Shown here: positions 53,164-63,153 of the stretch, in pieces
Position numbering within the stretch: the first letter of the stretch is position 1
Layout: the number at the start of each line of letters is the position of its first letter
DNA from: Natronoflexus pectinivorans
Lineage (GTDB): Bacteria > Bacteroidota > Bacteroidia > Bacteroidales > Marinilabiliaceae
DNA length: 64,000 bases
Assembly (NCBI RefSeq): GCF_004345615.1
Contig: NZ_SLWK01000007.1
Coordinates: 62,001 to 126,000 of the forward strand
Direction of reading: 5' to 3'
Translations under genes and position numbers: made by a program
Notes under the pieces: generated by a model
Told to the model about the DNA's origin: nothing
What the model saw: only the letters and a program-made list of their open reading frames with translations
Databases searched by the model: none

Positions 53164-55299
53164 CTATTTCGATTTGTCATTGTCTCTGGGAAGAAGAACT
53201 TTTCTTGAAAGTTTTAGTTTTCCTGATCTGGAATCAATTTCGATTAGTTTTACTTCAATTTCTTCGCCTTCTTTTAACACATCTTCTGTTTTTTCGATGC
53301 GTTTCCAGTCGATTTCTGAAATGTGAAGTAATCCGTCTTTGCCAGGAAGAATCTCAACAAAAGCACCAAAAGGTACGATTGATTTAACTTTTCCTTTGTA
53401 AACCTTGCCCATTTCAGGTATGGCTACAATGGCGTTGATTCTGTCAAGCGCTTTGTCAATGGCTTCTTTGTTATCGGCAGCAATGTCCACTTGTCCAAAC
53501 ATGCCTTCTTCGGTAATGGTCAAAATGGTTCCGGTAGAAGCTTGGATTTCCTGAATGATTTTACCTCCGGGGCCAATTACTGCACCAATCATCTCCTTAG
53601 GAATTTTAATTGAAACGATTCTTGGGGCGTGTGGTTTGTAGTCGGCACGTGGTTCTGGCATGGTTTCAACCAGTTTTTCGAGGATGTGCAAACGACCGGC
53701 TTTTGCCTGCTCAAGGGCTTTTTCAAGAATTTCATATGAAAGTCCTGCCACTTTTATATCCATTTGTGTGGCGGTGATTCCTTTTGTGGTACCGGTAACT
53801 TTAAAGTCCATGTCACCCAGGTGATCTTCGTCACCAAGAATATCAGACAATACTACATATTTCTCTGATTTTGTGTCGGTGATAAGTCCCATGGCGATAC
53901 CGGAAACGGGTGCTTTAATTTTAATCCCTGCATCCATCAGTGCCAGAGTTCCTGCGCAAACAGTCGCCATGGATGAAGATCCGTTTGACTCAAGTATGTC
54001 AGACATAACCCTGATAACATAAGGATTATCTGCAGGAATCATTCCTTTAAGAGCTCTCATGGCCAAGTTTCCGTGACCAATTTCGCGTCGTCCAACGCCG
54101 CGGTATGGTCTGGCTTCTCCGGTTGAGAAAGGAGGGAAGTTATAGTGGAGCAAAAATCGGTCGATGCTTCTGTTAAGAACATCGTCCACGATTTTTTCGT
54201 CCATTTTGGTTCCAAGCGTAACGGTTGTTAATGACTGGGTTTCACCTCTTGTGAAAATGGATGCTCCATGGGGACCCGGCAAACAATCAACCTCACACCA
54301 AATGGGACGAATTTCGTCCATTTTTCGTCCGTCTATGCGGACGTTTTCATCCAGCATGAATCTGCGTACAGCCTCTTTTTCAACATCGTGGTAGTACTTT
54401 TTTATCAAATCCATTGGGATTTCGCTCTCTTCCTCATCGACATAGTTGGCCTCAATGAAGTCTTTCACTACCTGGCTGAAATCGTTAAGTCTTTCAAGTT
54501 TGTTTGGGTTCGCCTTTTTTGCAACAGCATAGGCTTTGTCATAGGTCTCTTTCCAAACTTTCTCACGTAGTTCTTCATCGTTTTCCTCATGGTTGTATTC
54601 GCGGGCTGGCTTTTTGCCAAGCATTTCAACCAGTTCCATTTGAGCTTTACACTGAATTTTGATGGCGTCGTGAGCCACTTTCATAGCTTCAAGCAGTTCG
54701 GCTTCTGAAACTTCGTCCATTTCACCTTCTACCATCATTATGTTGTCGTAGGAAGCACCTACGATGATGTCCAAATCGGCTTTCTGCATTTGTGAAACAG
54801 TGGGGTTGACTACCAACTGTCCATCAATGCGCGCAACACGCACTTCAGAAATTGGCCCCTTGAAAGGAATGTCTGAAACAGCTAAAGCAGCTGATGCTGC
54901 CAGTCCTGCTAAAGCATCGGGAGTACTCTCTTTATCAGCCGAAATTAGTGAGACATTCACGAAAGTATCTGCATGATAATCTTCCGGGAACAAAGGACGT
55001 AATGCTCTGTCCACAAGCCTGGAGACCAGAATTTCATAGTCTGAAGGACGAGATTCTCTTTTTTGGAAACCTCCGGGGAAACGCCCAATGGCTGAAAATT
55101 TTTCTCTGTATTCAACAGACAACGGCATAAAATCTGTGCCGGGTTTTGCTTCCTGTGCAGATACCACAGTTGCAAGTAGGTATGTGTTACCCATGCGTAC
55201 AATGACAGAGCCGTCGGCCTGTTTGGCTAACTTTCCGGTCTCTATCACGATTGATCTTCCATCGCCAAGATCAATCACTTTTTCAATTGACTTAATCAT
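53164..55299 (-). CDS. pnp: Polyribonucleotide nucleotidyltransferase (PNPase)
   Basis: A phosphorolytic 3'-5' exoribonuclease of RNA turnover. 711 residues: two RNase PH domains (about 10-145 and 310-545; FSIGRFP-like [15 protein letters not shown] and [18 protein letters not shown]), a KH domain (about 555-615, [15 protein letters not shown]) and an S1 domain (about 620-690, [20 protein letters not shown]). Complete. Promoter upstream at 55323-55349. rpsO lies upstream on the same strand, the classical order, but separated by a terminator. Confidence 0.97.
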   Translation of the reverse strand: MIKSIEKVIDLGDGRSIVIETGKLAKQADGSVIVRMGNTYLLATVVSAQEAKPGTDFMPLSVEYREKFSAIGRFPGGFQKRESRPSDYEILVSRLVDRALRPLFPEDYHADTFVNVSLISADKESTPDALAGLAASAALAVSDIPFKGPISEVRVARIDGQLVVNPTVSQMQKADLDIIVGASYDNIMMVEGEMDEVSEAELLEAMKVAHDAIKIQCKAQMELVEMLGKKPAREYNHEENDEELREKVWKETYDKAYAVAKKANPNKLERLNDFSQVVKDFIEANYVDEEESEIPMDLIKKYYHDVEKEAVRRFMLDENVRIDGRKMDEIRPIWCEVDCLPGPHGASIFTRGETQSLTTVTLGTKMDEKIVDDVLNRSIDRFLLHYNFPPFSTGEARPYRGVGRREIGHGNLAMRALKGMIPADNPYVIRVMSDILESNGSSSMATVCAGTLALMDAGIKIKAPVSGIAMGLITDTKSEKYVVLSDILGDEDHLGDMDFKVTGTTKGITATQMDIKVAGLSYEILEKALEQAKAGRLHILEKLVETMPEPRADYKPHAPRIVSIKIPKEMIGAVIGPGGKIIQEIQASTGTILTITEEGMFGQVDIAADNKEAIDKALDRINAIVAIPEMGKVYKGKVKSIVPFGAFVEILPGKDGLLHISEIDWKRIEKTEDVLKEGEEIEVKLIEIDSRSGKLKLSRKVLLPRDNDKSK

Positions 55300-55322
55300 A
55301 ACTTTTCTAAAATTTTTCGTCC

Positions 55323-55349
55323 CAAAGATAGAATAATATCTATGGACAA
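55323..55349 (-). promoter_or_regulatory. Promoter of pnp
   Basis: -33 TTG (55347-55349) and -7 box TATCTTTG (55323-55330) on the minus strand, spaced 16 bases, slightly shorter than the others. Leader of about 17 bases. Confidence 0.5.
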
Positions 55350-55661
55350 TTAACTTTTTATCGATAAATATTCGTTAAACAGTTTCTGCAATAGATCATT
55401 ATGCTTTTCGATTAGCAGAGGTTTATTTTGTGTAATGTGTTGTTATTGAGGGTTATAATACAGTGATGTTGTAGTTGTATTTTATTGATATCCTGCACGA
55501 TATGCAAAATTGAATTTTTATTGAATAACGATGTTTTACTGGAAACGATAAGCAAAAACGAACGATTTTTACTAAGATAGAGAAACTGTTTATTGTAGTT
55601 TTTGTTCAAAACAGAGAATTGAAGATAAGAAGCGTTGGTTGGAGGGATAGGCTGTGAATTA

Positions 55662-55697
55662 AAAAAGGCAACTCTTTTTAGTTTGAGTTGCCTTTTT
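55662..55697 (-). terminator. Terminator of rpsO
   Basis: AAAAAGGCAACTC (55662-55674) pairs perfectly with 55685-55697 around a 10-base loop, followed on the minus strand by a T-run, just after the rpsO stop. Confidence 0.88.
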
Positions 55698-55709
55698 GTT
55701 AGTTTCGGA

Positions 55710-55979
55710 TTACTTACGTATTCCCAGTTCTTTAATAATAGCCCTGTAGCGGTTAATGTCTTTGGCTTTTAGATAATCGAGCAATCTGCGTCGCTTACCT
55801 ACCATTTTTACCAACGCATGTTCTGTGCTATAATCTTTTTTGTTTGACTTGAGATGCTCAGTCAAATGCGAAATACGGTGAGAAAATAATGCAATCTGGC
55901 TCTCTGGGGAACCAGTATCAGTATTAGACTTTCCGTACTTTGCGAAGATTTCCTTTTTTACTTCTTGATTCAAATACAT
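55710..55979 (-). CDS. rpsO: 30S ribosomal protein S15
   Basis: An 89-residue primary binder of 16S rRNA in the small subunit. Family features are NTGSPESQIALFSHRI, HLKSNKKDYSTEHALVKMVGKRRRLLDYLK and ..RYRAIIKELGIRK. Standard length. A -7 box TATATTTG lies at 56011-56018 on the minus strand, about 30 bases before the ATG. Confidence 0.97.
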   Translation of the reverse strand: MYLNQEVKKEIFAKYGKSNTDTGSPESQIALFSHRISHLTEHLKSNKKDYSTEHALVKMVGKRRRLLDYLKAKDINRYRAIIKELGIRK

Positions 55980-56010
55980 AACAATATGATTGTAAAATTA
56001 TTTTGAGCCG

Positions 56011-56018
56011 CAAATATA
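56011..56018 (-). promoter_or_regulatory. -7 box of rpsO
   Basis: TATATTTG on the minus strand, about 30 bases before the ATG. I see no TTG at the -33 position. Confidence 0.4.
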
Positions 56019-56203
56019 ATTCTTTTTTATGAATTGTATTGAATTCGAGAGTGGTTTTTTGTTTTATATCATTTTTTTATTCGAAGTAAGGGTTTTTTTT
56101 GTTTTTTCTGTCTTTTAATTGAGAGGTGAGATTTTTACGTAAAAAATTTCCATTAGTTTATACGGTTTAGTTCAATGAATTAGAAATAATAAATTCTATA
56201 GAT

Positions 56204-56878
56204 ATGAAACGATTTTATATTATCGGATTGCTTTTCTTCCTTGTATTAGGTGGAATGCATGCACAACGGGTTGTAAAAGGTTATGTACTAACATTGGATG
56301 ATTTCACAGTATCGAATATTGAGATACGTGCAAAAAAATCCGGAGCCGCTGTTCAGTCTGATTCAGCCGGTCATTTTGTAATAGTCACAGAAGAGCGCGA
56401 CGTACTAACTTTTTCAGGAAAAGTCTTTGATAGGGAACGAGTTCGAATTAATCGACGTACTCCGGATACTTTGGAGGTAAATATTAAGTTTAAGAATACT
56501 CCGGAGAACCGACAGTTGGCTGTAGGATATGGTTATATGAACGAGCGGGACGTTACTTTTGCAGCATCTCAGATAGACCATAAACGAGAAGATTTCTGTA
56601 TGTATAGTGATGTTTTTGAATTGATTAAAGGGCGTTTTCCGGGCGTTCAGGTACTATCAGGTGGGCGCGAACCTGAAGTTATTATTCGGGGGATGAGTTC
56701 TGTGGTTACTTCAAACTGTGCGCTTTACGTAATTGATGGAGTGGTTGTAAACTCAATTGGACACATTTCGCCATGCCAAATCTCCAAAATAAGTGTATTG
56801 CGTGATTCTTCAGCCTCTATTTACGGAAGTAGAGGGGCGAATGGGGTGGTGTTGATTGAGACGCACAGAGCGCATTGA
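56204..56878 (+). CDS. Stand-alone carboxypeptidase-regulatory + TonB-plug protein (no barrel)
   Basis: A 224-residue exported protein: signal peptide to about residue 20 (...GGMHA), a CarboxypepD-reg-like domain (about 21-96) and a TonB-dependent-receptor plug (about 105-220) with the SusC-type sequence ALYVIDGVVV and a C-terminal SIYGSRGANGVVLIET. Normal SusC/TonB receptors continue for some 700 more residues as an outer-membrane barrel; this gene ends after the plug with a stop and a strong terminator. No TonB box-barrel gene is adjacent. Possible binding or regulatory protein (inference); a decayed receptor is the alternative. Confidence 0.82.
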   Translation: MKRFYIIGLLFFLVLGGMHAQRVVKGYVLTLDDFTVSNIEIRAKKSGAAVQSDSAGHFVIVTEERDVLTFSGKVFDRERVRINRRTPDTLEVNIKFKNTPENRQLAVGYGYMNERDVTFAASQIDHKREDFCMYSDVFELIKGRFPGVQVLSGGREPEVIIRGMSSVVTSNCALYVIDGVVVNSIGHISPCQISKISVLRDSSASIYGSRGANGVVLIETHRAH

Positions 56879-56886
56879 GATTAGCT

Positions 56887-56922
56887 AACTAAGTTGGCAC
56901 GCATACGCGTGCCAACTTAGTT
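56887..56922 (+). terminator. Terminator of the plug gene
   Basis: AACTAAGTTGGCACGC (56887-56902) pairs perfectly with 56907-56922 around ATAC, nine bases after the stop. Confidence 0.85.
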
Positions 56923-57116
56923 TAAGTGCTCATTATTCCAGTATTGTTTGAAACGTTCGCCCATTATGTTATTACTAGTTTCAGAGCTGGCTATGATACC
57001 CAATTATTAAACAACTCTAAACGAATGTTTCATTAGAGAAGGTTTAATCGGGCTCTCATATAATTCTTGAAAATTCTTCAAATATTACACAGATGTTCTT
57101 TTTTTGCTGATTTTAT

Positions 57117-58739
57117 TTATTTACTAAACCGGAAATAATCAAAATCTGCAAAACCGGAATCATTGGTGGTTTGCTGACGGGTACAGAAAACACCAACTTT
57201 TGCTCCAATCCAGTGACCACGAGTCGCTCTAAATTTTGTATCCATTGATCTGAATCTTCGACCATTGGTGCTGTAGCTGAATTCTGTCATAAAGTCTGCA
57301 CCAACTTTTATGCGCAGATAAACGGTTTTTGTGTCAACTTTTTGTGCAAAGACTTCTTTTTCTTTCTCGCCGTGTTGAGCTCCGTTGTTGATGTTGTAAA
57401 CCAGATAGATGCCATCTTCACGATCTTCAAGCGCAAATGATGCATAGTTTCTACCCATTACAATTACGCCTGCACGTTCGCCAAGTTTGTTTTCATTGGG
57501 GTTGAATGTCATTTTTGTTTCCACAGTAAATGCTTCCCCGGGAAATTTTTGCAGCAACAGGTTTGGTACTTGGTAATAACTTACAGCATCTTCAGGAATC
57601 AAATCAGAGAAGAGTCTTAATTGTTGAGTTCCGGGGTTAATAAATGCCCAAGTATTTTTGGGATTGGCGTGCCACTGCCATTGTAAACCAAGTTCTACGT
57701 TATCAAATTCATCAGAATCGGGAGGCGTTACAATAGGAAAAGTGCCTCCAACATTTGGTTTGCGGTGATGAGATACTGGTTCTCCAATGCCATCACCATT
57801 GTTGTCGATGCCAATGATTGGCCAACCGTCATTCCATATCATGGGGTTCAGATGAGTGATTCTTCCGTAAGCATCTTTACACTGAAAATGAATGAACCAG
57901 TGTTCTCCTGAATCTAGTTGAACCCAACCACCCTGGTGAGGGCCGTTTATGTTGGTGTTTCCTTGGTGCATTACAGTTCTGTTTTCGTAAGGCCCATATA
58001 CATTTTTAGAGCGGAGTACTTCCTGCCAGCCCGGAGTTACACCACCTGCCGGGGCAAAAATGTAGTAGTATCCGTTCCATTTGTAAAATTTGGGGCCTTC
58101 AATGGTTTCATGTGCTTCATGTCCGTCGAACACTATTTTGCCTTCGTTCAACAGATGAGTTCCACAAGGACTCATTTCACTCACCACCAAAATGCTCTTG
58201 ATGCCTGCTCTACTACCTGCATAGGCGTAAACCAGATAGGCGCGTCCGTCATCGTCCCAAAGAGGAGAAGGATCAATCAGACCTTTACCTCCCTGAACCA
58301 GGTGCGGTTTACTCCAGGGGCCTGCCGGGTCCTCAGCTTTAAGCATGTAGATTCCAAAATCGGGATCACCATAATAAATGTAAAACTCATTGTTGTGATA
58401 ACGCATGCTTGGAGCCCACACTCCGTTTCCATGTTGTGGTTTTGAATAATGATCATAAGGCATTTGACGATCCAGAGCATGTCCGATCAATTCCCAGTTA
58501 ACCAAATCTTTAGAATGAAGAATTGGTAACCCCGGAATGGCATTAAAACTGGAAGCTGTCATATAAAAATCATCGCCAACCCGTATTACGTCCGGATCTG
58601 AATAGTCGGCGTAAAGTATGGGGTTTTTAAAGGTTCCGTCGCCTTGGTCTGCTACCCAGACATCAGAAACGAAGGGGGTTTGGGCGGTAACAGTCGCAAT
58701 TAATATCAGCAAAACTGATAAAAGTGAAATATTCCTCAT
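57117..58739 (-). CDS. Glycoside hydrolase family 43 protein (arabinofuranosidase/xylosidase type)
   Basis: A 540-residue secreted enzyme (signal peptide to about residue 19). The N-terminal five-bladed propeller (about 35-330) has the GH43 triad: base Asp in ADYSDPDVIRVGDDFY, modulator Asp in LIDPSPLWDDDGRAY and acid Glu in HETIEGPKFYKWNGYYYIF. A C-terminal beta-sandwich (about 345-540) follows, as in two-domain GH43 enzymes. The specific sugar cannot be fixed. It lies in a cluster with pectin methylesterase and GH105, so a role on pectin side chains is likely. Confidence 0.9.
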   Translation of the reverse strand: MRNISLLSVLLILIATVTAQTPFVSDVWVADQGDGTFKNPILYADYSDPDVIRVGDDFYMTASSFNAIPGLPILHSKDLVNWELIGHALDRQMPYDHYSKPQHGNGVWAPSMRYHNNEFYIYYGDPDFGIYMLKAEDPAGPWSKPHLVQGGKGLIDPSPLWDDDGRAYLVYAYAGSRAGIKSILVVSEMSPCGTHLLNEGKIVFDGHEAHETIEGPKFYKWNGYYYIFAPAGGVTPGWQEVLRSKNVYGPYENRTVMHQGNTNINGPHQGGWVQLDSGEHWFIHFQCKDAYGRITHLNPMIWNDGWPIIGIDNNGDGIGEPVSHHRKPNVGGTFPIVTPPDSDEFDNVELGLQWQWHANPKNTWAFINPGTQQLRLFSDLIPEDAVSYYQVPNLLLQKFPGEAFTVETKMTFNPNENKLGERAGVIVMGRNYASFALEDREDGIYLVYNINNGAQHGEKEKEVFAQKVDTKTVYLRIKVGADFMTEFSYSTNGRRFRSMDTKFRATRGHWIGAKVGVFCTRQQTTNDSGFADFDYFRFSK

Positions 58740-58914
58740 TTTAAACTGATTAATATGTTAATTATATAATTAGTAGTTTGTTAATCTTTTTATTTGATTA
58801 ATTATCAAATGTTTACGGATTCTGCTTGATGTTGTGCAATTATCAGATAATAAGAAGCTTACTTATGTCTAATAATCTCGAAGTCTAACGATCTATTGAT
58901 AATGTAAATGATTA

Positions 58915-59907
58915 TTATTGATTTGTATGTATGATTTTATCCAACGGATTCCAGTTGTCGTCTCCTCCAAGCACAGTTTCGATGGAATATTTGGCTGCTT
59001 GCTCACTGGTGAGTTGGTGCGACCAGAAAACTCTGGTTTCGGGAGAAGCACCCGGGCCAAATGAGTTGTACTCAGCATAAAAAGCAGTTTGTTCTGCGAG
59101 CGGTTTATTCCAGTTGTGCCATCCTGCCGGATGCACAACTTCGCTCATATAGCAGTTCAGAAATACCGTTTGTGCATGGTCTCGCCATGGTCTACCCAAG
59201 TAAAACGAATGCTCAGGAGCGTTGCCCGTAATAGAGCAATTATTGAATACAAATCCATGATTTGTATCTTCATTGGTTGAAGCAGCAGTAATATATCCAC
59301 GATTTTTTGGGAATATAATACAGTTTTCAAACCATGCGGTTGACCATCCGAAAATGAAATCAACTGTACCTTCAATGTAGCAGTTTTTATAAAATTGCCT
59401 GCTCCCTGCCTTGTGAGGATAAAGTGTATCCTGATAGCCCAAAAAACGACAGTTTTCAAAAATAATTCTATCTCCGGAAATTCTTACTGCCACAGCCTGA
59501 CCTACAGGCCCGGCTGTGTTGCTAAAAGTGATGTTTCGGGCTGTAAAATCATTTCCAAAAATAAAGAATCCTGAAGATCCTGTGGTTCCCATCTCTTCAC
59601 CGAAACGGTTGTGACGTGCCGCATAATCATCAAATGTAATTATTGTGTTTTCAGATGATTCCCCAATGAAAGTTACATTGTTTTTTGATGCCGGAAGCAC
59701 CAGTTTTTCTTTGTATTCCCCATCTTTTATAAATATGATGGTTTCATTGCGCCTGAAATCTGGAACAGCCATAATTGCTTCCTGCACCGATTTGAAATCA
59801 CCTGATTCATCTGTTGACACAACAAAATGGTATTGTGGGTTCTCAGTTGGTGTCGTTTGCGACACTAACAGGCAGATCATCATAAATATTTGAAGGATGC
59901 TGATCAT
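58915..59907 (-). CDS. Pectinesterase (carbohydrate esterase family 8)
   Basis: Removes methyl groups from homogalacturonan. A 330-residue secreted right-handed beta-helix (signal peptide to about residue 19) with the CE8 motifs GPVGQAVAVRISGDR, CRFLGYQDTLYPH (catalytic Asp), GTVDFIFGWSTAWFENC (second Asp) and LGRPWRDHAQTVFLNCYM. Ten bases downstream of the GH105 gene on the same strand, so the two are clearly coupled. Confidence 0.95.
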   Translation of the reverse strand: MISILQIFMMICLLVSQTTPTENPQYHFVVSTDESGDFKSVQEAIMAVPDFRRNETIIFIKDGEYKEKLVLPASKNNVTFIGESSENTIITFDDYAARHNRFGEEMGTTGSSGFFIFGNDFTARNITFSNTAGPVGQAVAVRISGDRIIFENCRFLGYQDTLYPHKAGSRQFYKNCYIEGTVDFIFGWSTAWFENCIIFPKNRGYITAASTNEDTNHGFVFNNCSITGNAPEHSFYLGRPWRDHAQTVFLNCYMSEVVHPAGWHNWNKPLAEQTAFYAEYNSFGPGASPETRVFWSHQLTSEQAAKYSIETVLGGDDNWNPLDKIIHTNQ

Positions 59908-59917
59908 ATATTAAATG

Positions 59918-61096
59918 TTAACGGTATGACATTTCGATGGATGACAAAATGAAAGGTCCCACACCTTTCGGGTCGTTGTCGCGTATTGGTTCTGAGATAT
60001 AATATTCAAAAGTTCCGTCCCGGAAGGGATTTCCACCTAATCCGGCTACTTCGCAGCACATTTCTAGGCTGATGGTTCCATCTTCATCTTCACGGATAAG
60101 ATTTTCAATGATGCCATTGTATGCATTTTTTGCATATTCGAAATATTGAGCATCCAGATATCCTAAACGTGTGCTTTTTAGAAGAAAGTATGTAAGCATG
60201 GTTGAGGCAGTTGCTTCTTCATAGTTTCCTTCACGGTCGGGTTGTTCCGGTACTTGTGACCACAAGCCGGTTTGCGGATTTTGATAACGAACAACTCCCT
60301 CAGCCAAGCGGTTTATCAGTTGAATCATGTTCTGTTTTTTTGGATGATCGTCTGGAAACCATGATGTGGCGTCAACTATTCCCATGGCGTACCATCCTAA
60401 AGCGCGACCCCAGAAACCCGGCGAAAGACCTGTTTCCGGATCAGCCCATTTTTGTTCCCGTTTTTCATCCCATGCGTGGTGATACAATCCTGTTGATGGG
60501 TTGTACATATTTTTATCTACCAGATAAAACTGAAGTGCTATGTCATCAAATAAATCCGGTTCGCTAAAAACGGCACCATATTGAGCCAGAAATGGGGCTC
60601 CCATGTAAAGTCCATCCAACCACATTTGCCAGGGATAAACTTTTTTATGCCAAAATCCGCCTTCAGAGGTTCTTGGATGGTGGCGCATTTGCTCTCTCAG
60701 TAACTCAATGGCTTTAAGTAGTTTTTCTTCTCCGGTAATCTGATAGAGTTCAATCATAAATTTACCTGGATTAATTCGATCAATGTTATAATCGGTTAAT
60801 TTATAAGTTAGAATTGAACCATCTTCAGAAATAAATTTATCAACAAATCCCTGAACGTAGTCAAGATATTCTTCGTTTCCAGTCTCCTTATACACCTCCA
60901 TCAGAGCAGTCATCATCAGTCCATGGGTGTATTCCCATTTTGGCGTTTTGCGGAAGTCGATCATCCAAGCCTCCGGGTTGCGTTGCATGTCACACTTTGC
61001 CATGCGTTCAGCCCATTCAATATATTTATTGCTATAGTTTGTGCAGGAATTAACCAATAAGACCATAGTAGCCAATAAAAGGAATGATTTTTTCAT
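59918..61096 (-). CDS. GH105/GH88 family unsaturated glucuronyl/rhamnogalacturonyl hydrolase
   Basis: Releases unsaturated uronic acid from the ends left by pectate or rhamnogalacturonan lyases. 392 residues: lipobox LLVNSC (C18) and an (alpha/alpha)6 barrel with the family motifs YPWQMWLDGLYMGAPF (catalytic Asp region), GFWGRALGWYAMGIVD and QNPQTGLWSQVPEQP. First of the three-gene pectin unit by position; outer-membrane or periplasmic location is inferred. Confidence 0.92.
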   Translation of the reverse strand: MKKSFLLLATMVLLVNSCTNYSNKYIEWAERMAKCDMQRNPEAWMIDFRKTPKWEYTHGLMMTALMEVYKETGNEEYLDYVQGFVDKFISEDGSILTYKLTDYNIDRINPGKFMIELYQITGEEKLLKAIELLREQMRHHPRTSEGGFWHKKVYPWQMWLDGLYMGAPFLAQYGAVFSEPDLFDDIALQFYLVDKNMYNPSTGLYHHAWDEKREQKWADPETGLSPGFWGRALGWYAMGIVDATSWFPDDHPKKQNMIQLINRLAEGVVRYQNPQTGLWSQVPEQPDREGNYEEATASTMLTYFLLKSTRLGYLDAQYFEYAKNAYNGIIENLIREDEDGTISLEMCCEVAGLGGNPFRDGTFEYYISEPIRDNDPKGVGPFILSSIEMSYR

Positions 61097-61215
61097 GCTT
61101 CAAGTTTTATTTTAATTGCAATTTATTTAAATCTGAAGATTTAAAGGGGATACCAATTAGCTTAAATTGTATTATGAATTGTTTATTTTTATATTTTGGA
61201 GAAATAAAACATAAA

Positions 61216-61241
61216 AGGGGCTGCCATTTTTGGCAGCCCCT
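61216..61241 (-). terminator. Terminator of the CoA-disulfide reductase gene
   Basis: AGGGGCTGCCA (61216-61226) pairs with 61231-61241 around TTTT, followed by a T-run on the minus strand. Confidence 0.85.
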
Positions 61242-61278
61242 AAAGATTTTTATTAATTTGAAGGCACGGATAACTCGT

Positions 61279-62970
61279 TTACTTCTCCTTCGGATATGGC
61301 CAGGCAACAACGCCCCCTTCCAGCACCTTAACATTTGTATATCCTAAACCCTGTAAAAACATCGCCGCTTCATAACCTCGTAATGAAATCTGACAATAGG
61401 TGATTATTTCCTTGTTTTTATCCTGAGGTAAATCATCAATTCTTTTACGAATCATTCCTACCGGTATAAGGGTTTCGCCAATTCCCAAACGCATGTTTTC
61501 GTATTCATCAGGCCCACGGGTGTCAAGTATAAACATGGCATCACCATTATCAAGTTTCTTTTTCAGTTGAGGTCCGTTTATGCCTTTAAAGAATCCGCGC
61601 ATTTTGTTTTCCATTACATGTGAGGTCGCAATGCTATGATCCACCGCCATCGAGAATGGAGGAGCATATGGAAGGTCTGAACTCACGATGTCTTCCACGG
61701 TTTGTTTTGCTTTAATGGCTGTTGCCCATATGGCAAGTTGCTTGCTCACCTCTCCGGGTCCTAGACATTGTGCACCCAACAATCGTCCTGTGTTTTTTTC
61801 TGCAATCAGTTTTGTTATAAGAAGCTGCCCGCCCATGAATTTTGGTTTGTCAAAGCTGGCATTCACAGCCACTTCGTAATCAAAACCGGCTTCTTTTGCT
61901 TTTATTTCAGAGAGTCCGGTTATGCCGGCGCCAAAATCAAACAGTTTGCAAATACCGGTTTGAATAGTACCCGGGAATTTGGCCGTGTTGCCCAATATCA
62001 TGTTTTCTCCGGCCACTCTTCCTTCCAGGTTGGCCAGGTCTCCATAAGGAGCCAGAACATTTTTTCCGGTTATTAAATTGGGAATTTCACAACAATCGCC
62101 TGCTGCGTATATATCCGGGTCGTTGGTTTGCATGTGTTGGTTCACTAAAATTCCTCCCAATTGGCCAATTTCGATGCCGGCTTCCCTTGCTAATTTGATA
62201 TTGGGTTTTACTCCAATGGCAACAACTGCCAATTCGCAAGGTATTTGTGTCCCGTTTTGAAGTTTTACAGCTTCTAGTTTCCCGTTTGACCCTATAAACT
62301 CCGCAACTCCGTTTTGAGTAATGACATTGGCTTTGGTTTTTAGGTAGTTTTCTATCAATTTGGCCATGTCCCAATCCAAAAATGAGAGCAGTTGAGGGAA
62401 AAGTTCCACCAGCGTTAACTCTATTCCTGCCAGATGGAGAGCTTCAAGAGTTTCAATGCCAATAAGCCCACCACCAATAACAACAGCTTTTTTAATTTTT
62501 CCTTCGTCTCTGATTTTACGTAAATAGTCGGCATCCTGCATGGATTGAAGTGTGGTGATTCCTTCCAGATTAATCCCAGGAACCGGAGGCATATTGGGCG
62601 TGGCTCCAGTGGCTATGATTAATTTGTCATATTCTTGGTCGCCGGATTCTCCGGTTTGGTGATTGATGTACTCTACTTTTTTGTTTACTCTGTCGATGCG
62701 GGTTATTTCTGTATTGATAACAGCCTTTATGCCTTTTGCGTTCCAGTAGAATTTCGGATCACGTACTACGCCTGTCGGGGTGTTCAGGAGTTTGTTTCTC
62801 TCATCAAAAACCCCTCCTACGTAATACGGAAATCCGCATGATGCCATGGAAAGGTCGGGTCCTTTTTGAAACATGGTGATTTCTGCATTCTGATCAAGTC
62901 GCCTTGCTCTCGCTGCGGCTTTTGGGCCTGCTGATGACCCACCTATTACAATTATTTTTTTATTTGCCAT
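61279..62970 (-). CDS. CoA-disulfide reductase with C-terminal rhodanese domain
   Basis: A flavin disulfide reductase of the CoADR/Nox class fused to a rhodanese domain (563 residues). FAD motif IGGSSAGPKAAARAR; the single catalytic cysteine C45 in MASCGFPYYVGG (CoADR signature); NAD motif VIGGGLIGIETLEAL. The rhodanese domain (about 455-560) has its own cysteine C526 in YCQISLRG. The family reduces CoA disulfide, persulfides or polysulfides; the tail suggests persulfide handling. Cytoplasmic; single-gene unit with its own terminator. A -7 box TATATTTG (63001-63008) lies 31 bases upstream of the ATG. Confidence 0.92.
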   Translation of the reverse strand: MANKKIIVIGGSSAGPKAAARARRLDQNAEITMFQKGPDLSMASCGFPYYVGGVFDERNKLLNTPTGVVRDPKFYWNAKGIKAVINTEITRIDRVNKKVEYINHQTGESGDQEYDKLIIATGATPNMPPVPGINLEGITTLQSMQDADYLRKIRDEGKIKKAVVIGGGLIGIETLEALHLAGIELTLVELFPQLLSFLDWDMAKLIENYLKTKANVITQNGVAEFIGSNGKLEAVKLQNGTQIPCELAVVAIGVKPNIKLAREAGIEIGQLGGILVNQHMQTNDPDIYAAGDCCEIPNLITGKNVLAPYGDLANLEGRVAGENMILGNTAKFPGTIQTGICKLFDFGAGITGLSEIKAKEAGFDYEVAVNASFDKPKFMGGQLLITKLIAEKNTGRLLGAQCLGPGEVSKQLAIWATAIKAKQTVEDIVSSDLPYAPPFSMAVDHSIATSHVMENKMRGFFKGINGPQLKKKLDNGDAMFILDTRGPDEYENMRLGIGETLIPVGMIRKRIDDLPQDKNKEIITYCQISLRGYEAAMFLQGLGYTNVKVLEGGVVAWPYPKEK

Positions 62971-63153
62971 GATGATTTTTTGTTTGCTGATTTAAAGTTG
63001 CAAATATAATAAAAATGTAATAATATAAAAAAGTAGATATATAAATATGAAAATAGGTGTTCTTGTAGGATGTTGATTTTAACATAAATTGATTTTTATA
63101 AACAAAAAACACCTATATTTATCTCCGAATAATAATCCTAAATTATTGAAATT

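Larger units (their letters stand above)
55300..55709. other. Intergenic region between rpsO and pnp
   Basis: A 410-base AT-rich gap. It carries the pnp promoter at its left end and the rpsO terminator at its right end. A 65-codon low-complexity frame inside has no support. I see nothing else. Confidence 0.5.

Noticed and set aside
55412-55609. 65-codon frame between rpsO and pnp
   Set aside because: Low-complexity, AT-driven sequence with no promoter or motif.
57918-58445. 175-codon plus-strand frame opposite GH43
   Set aside because: Antisense shadow of a well-supported enzyme gene.
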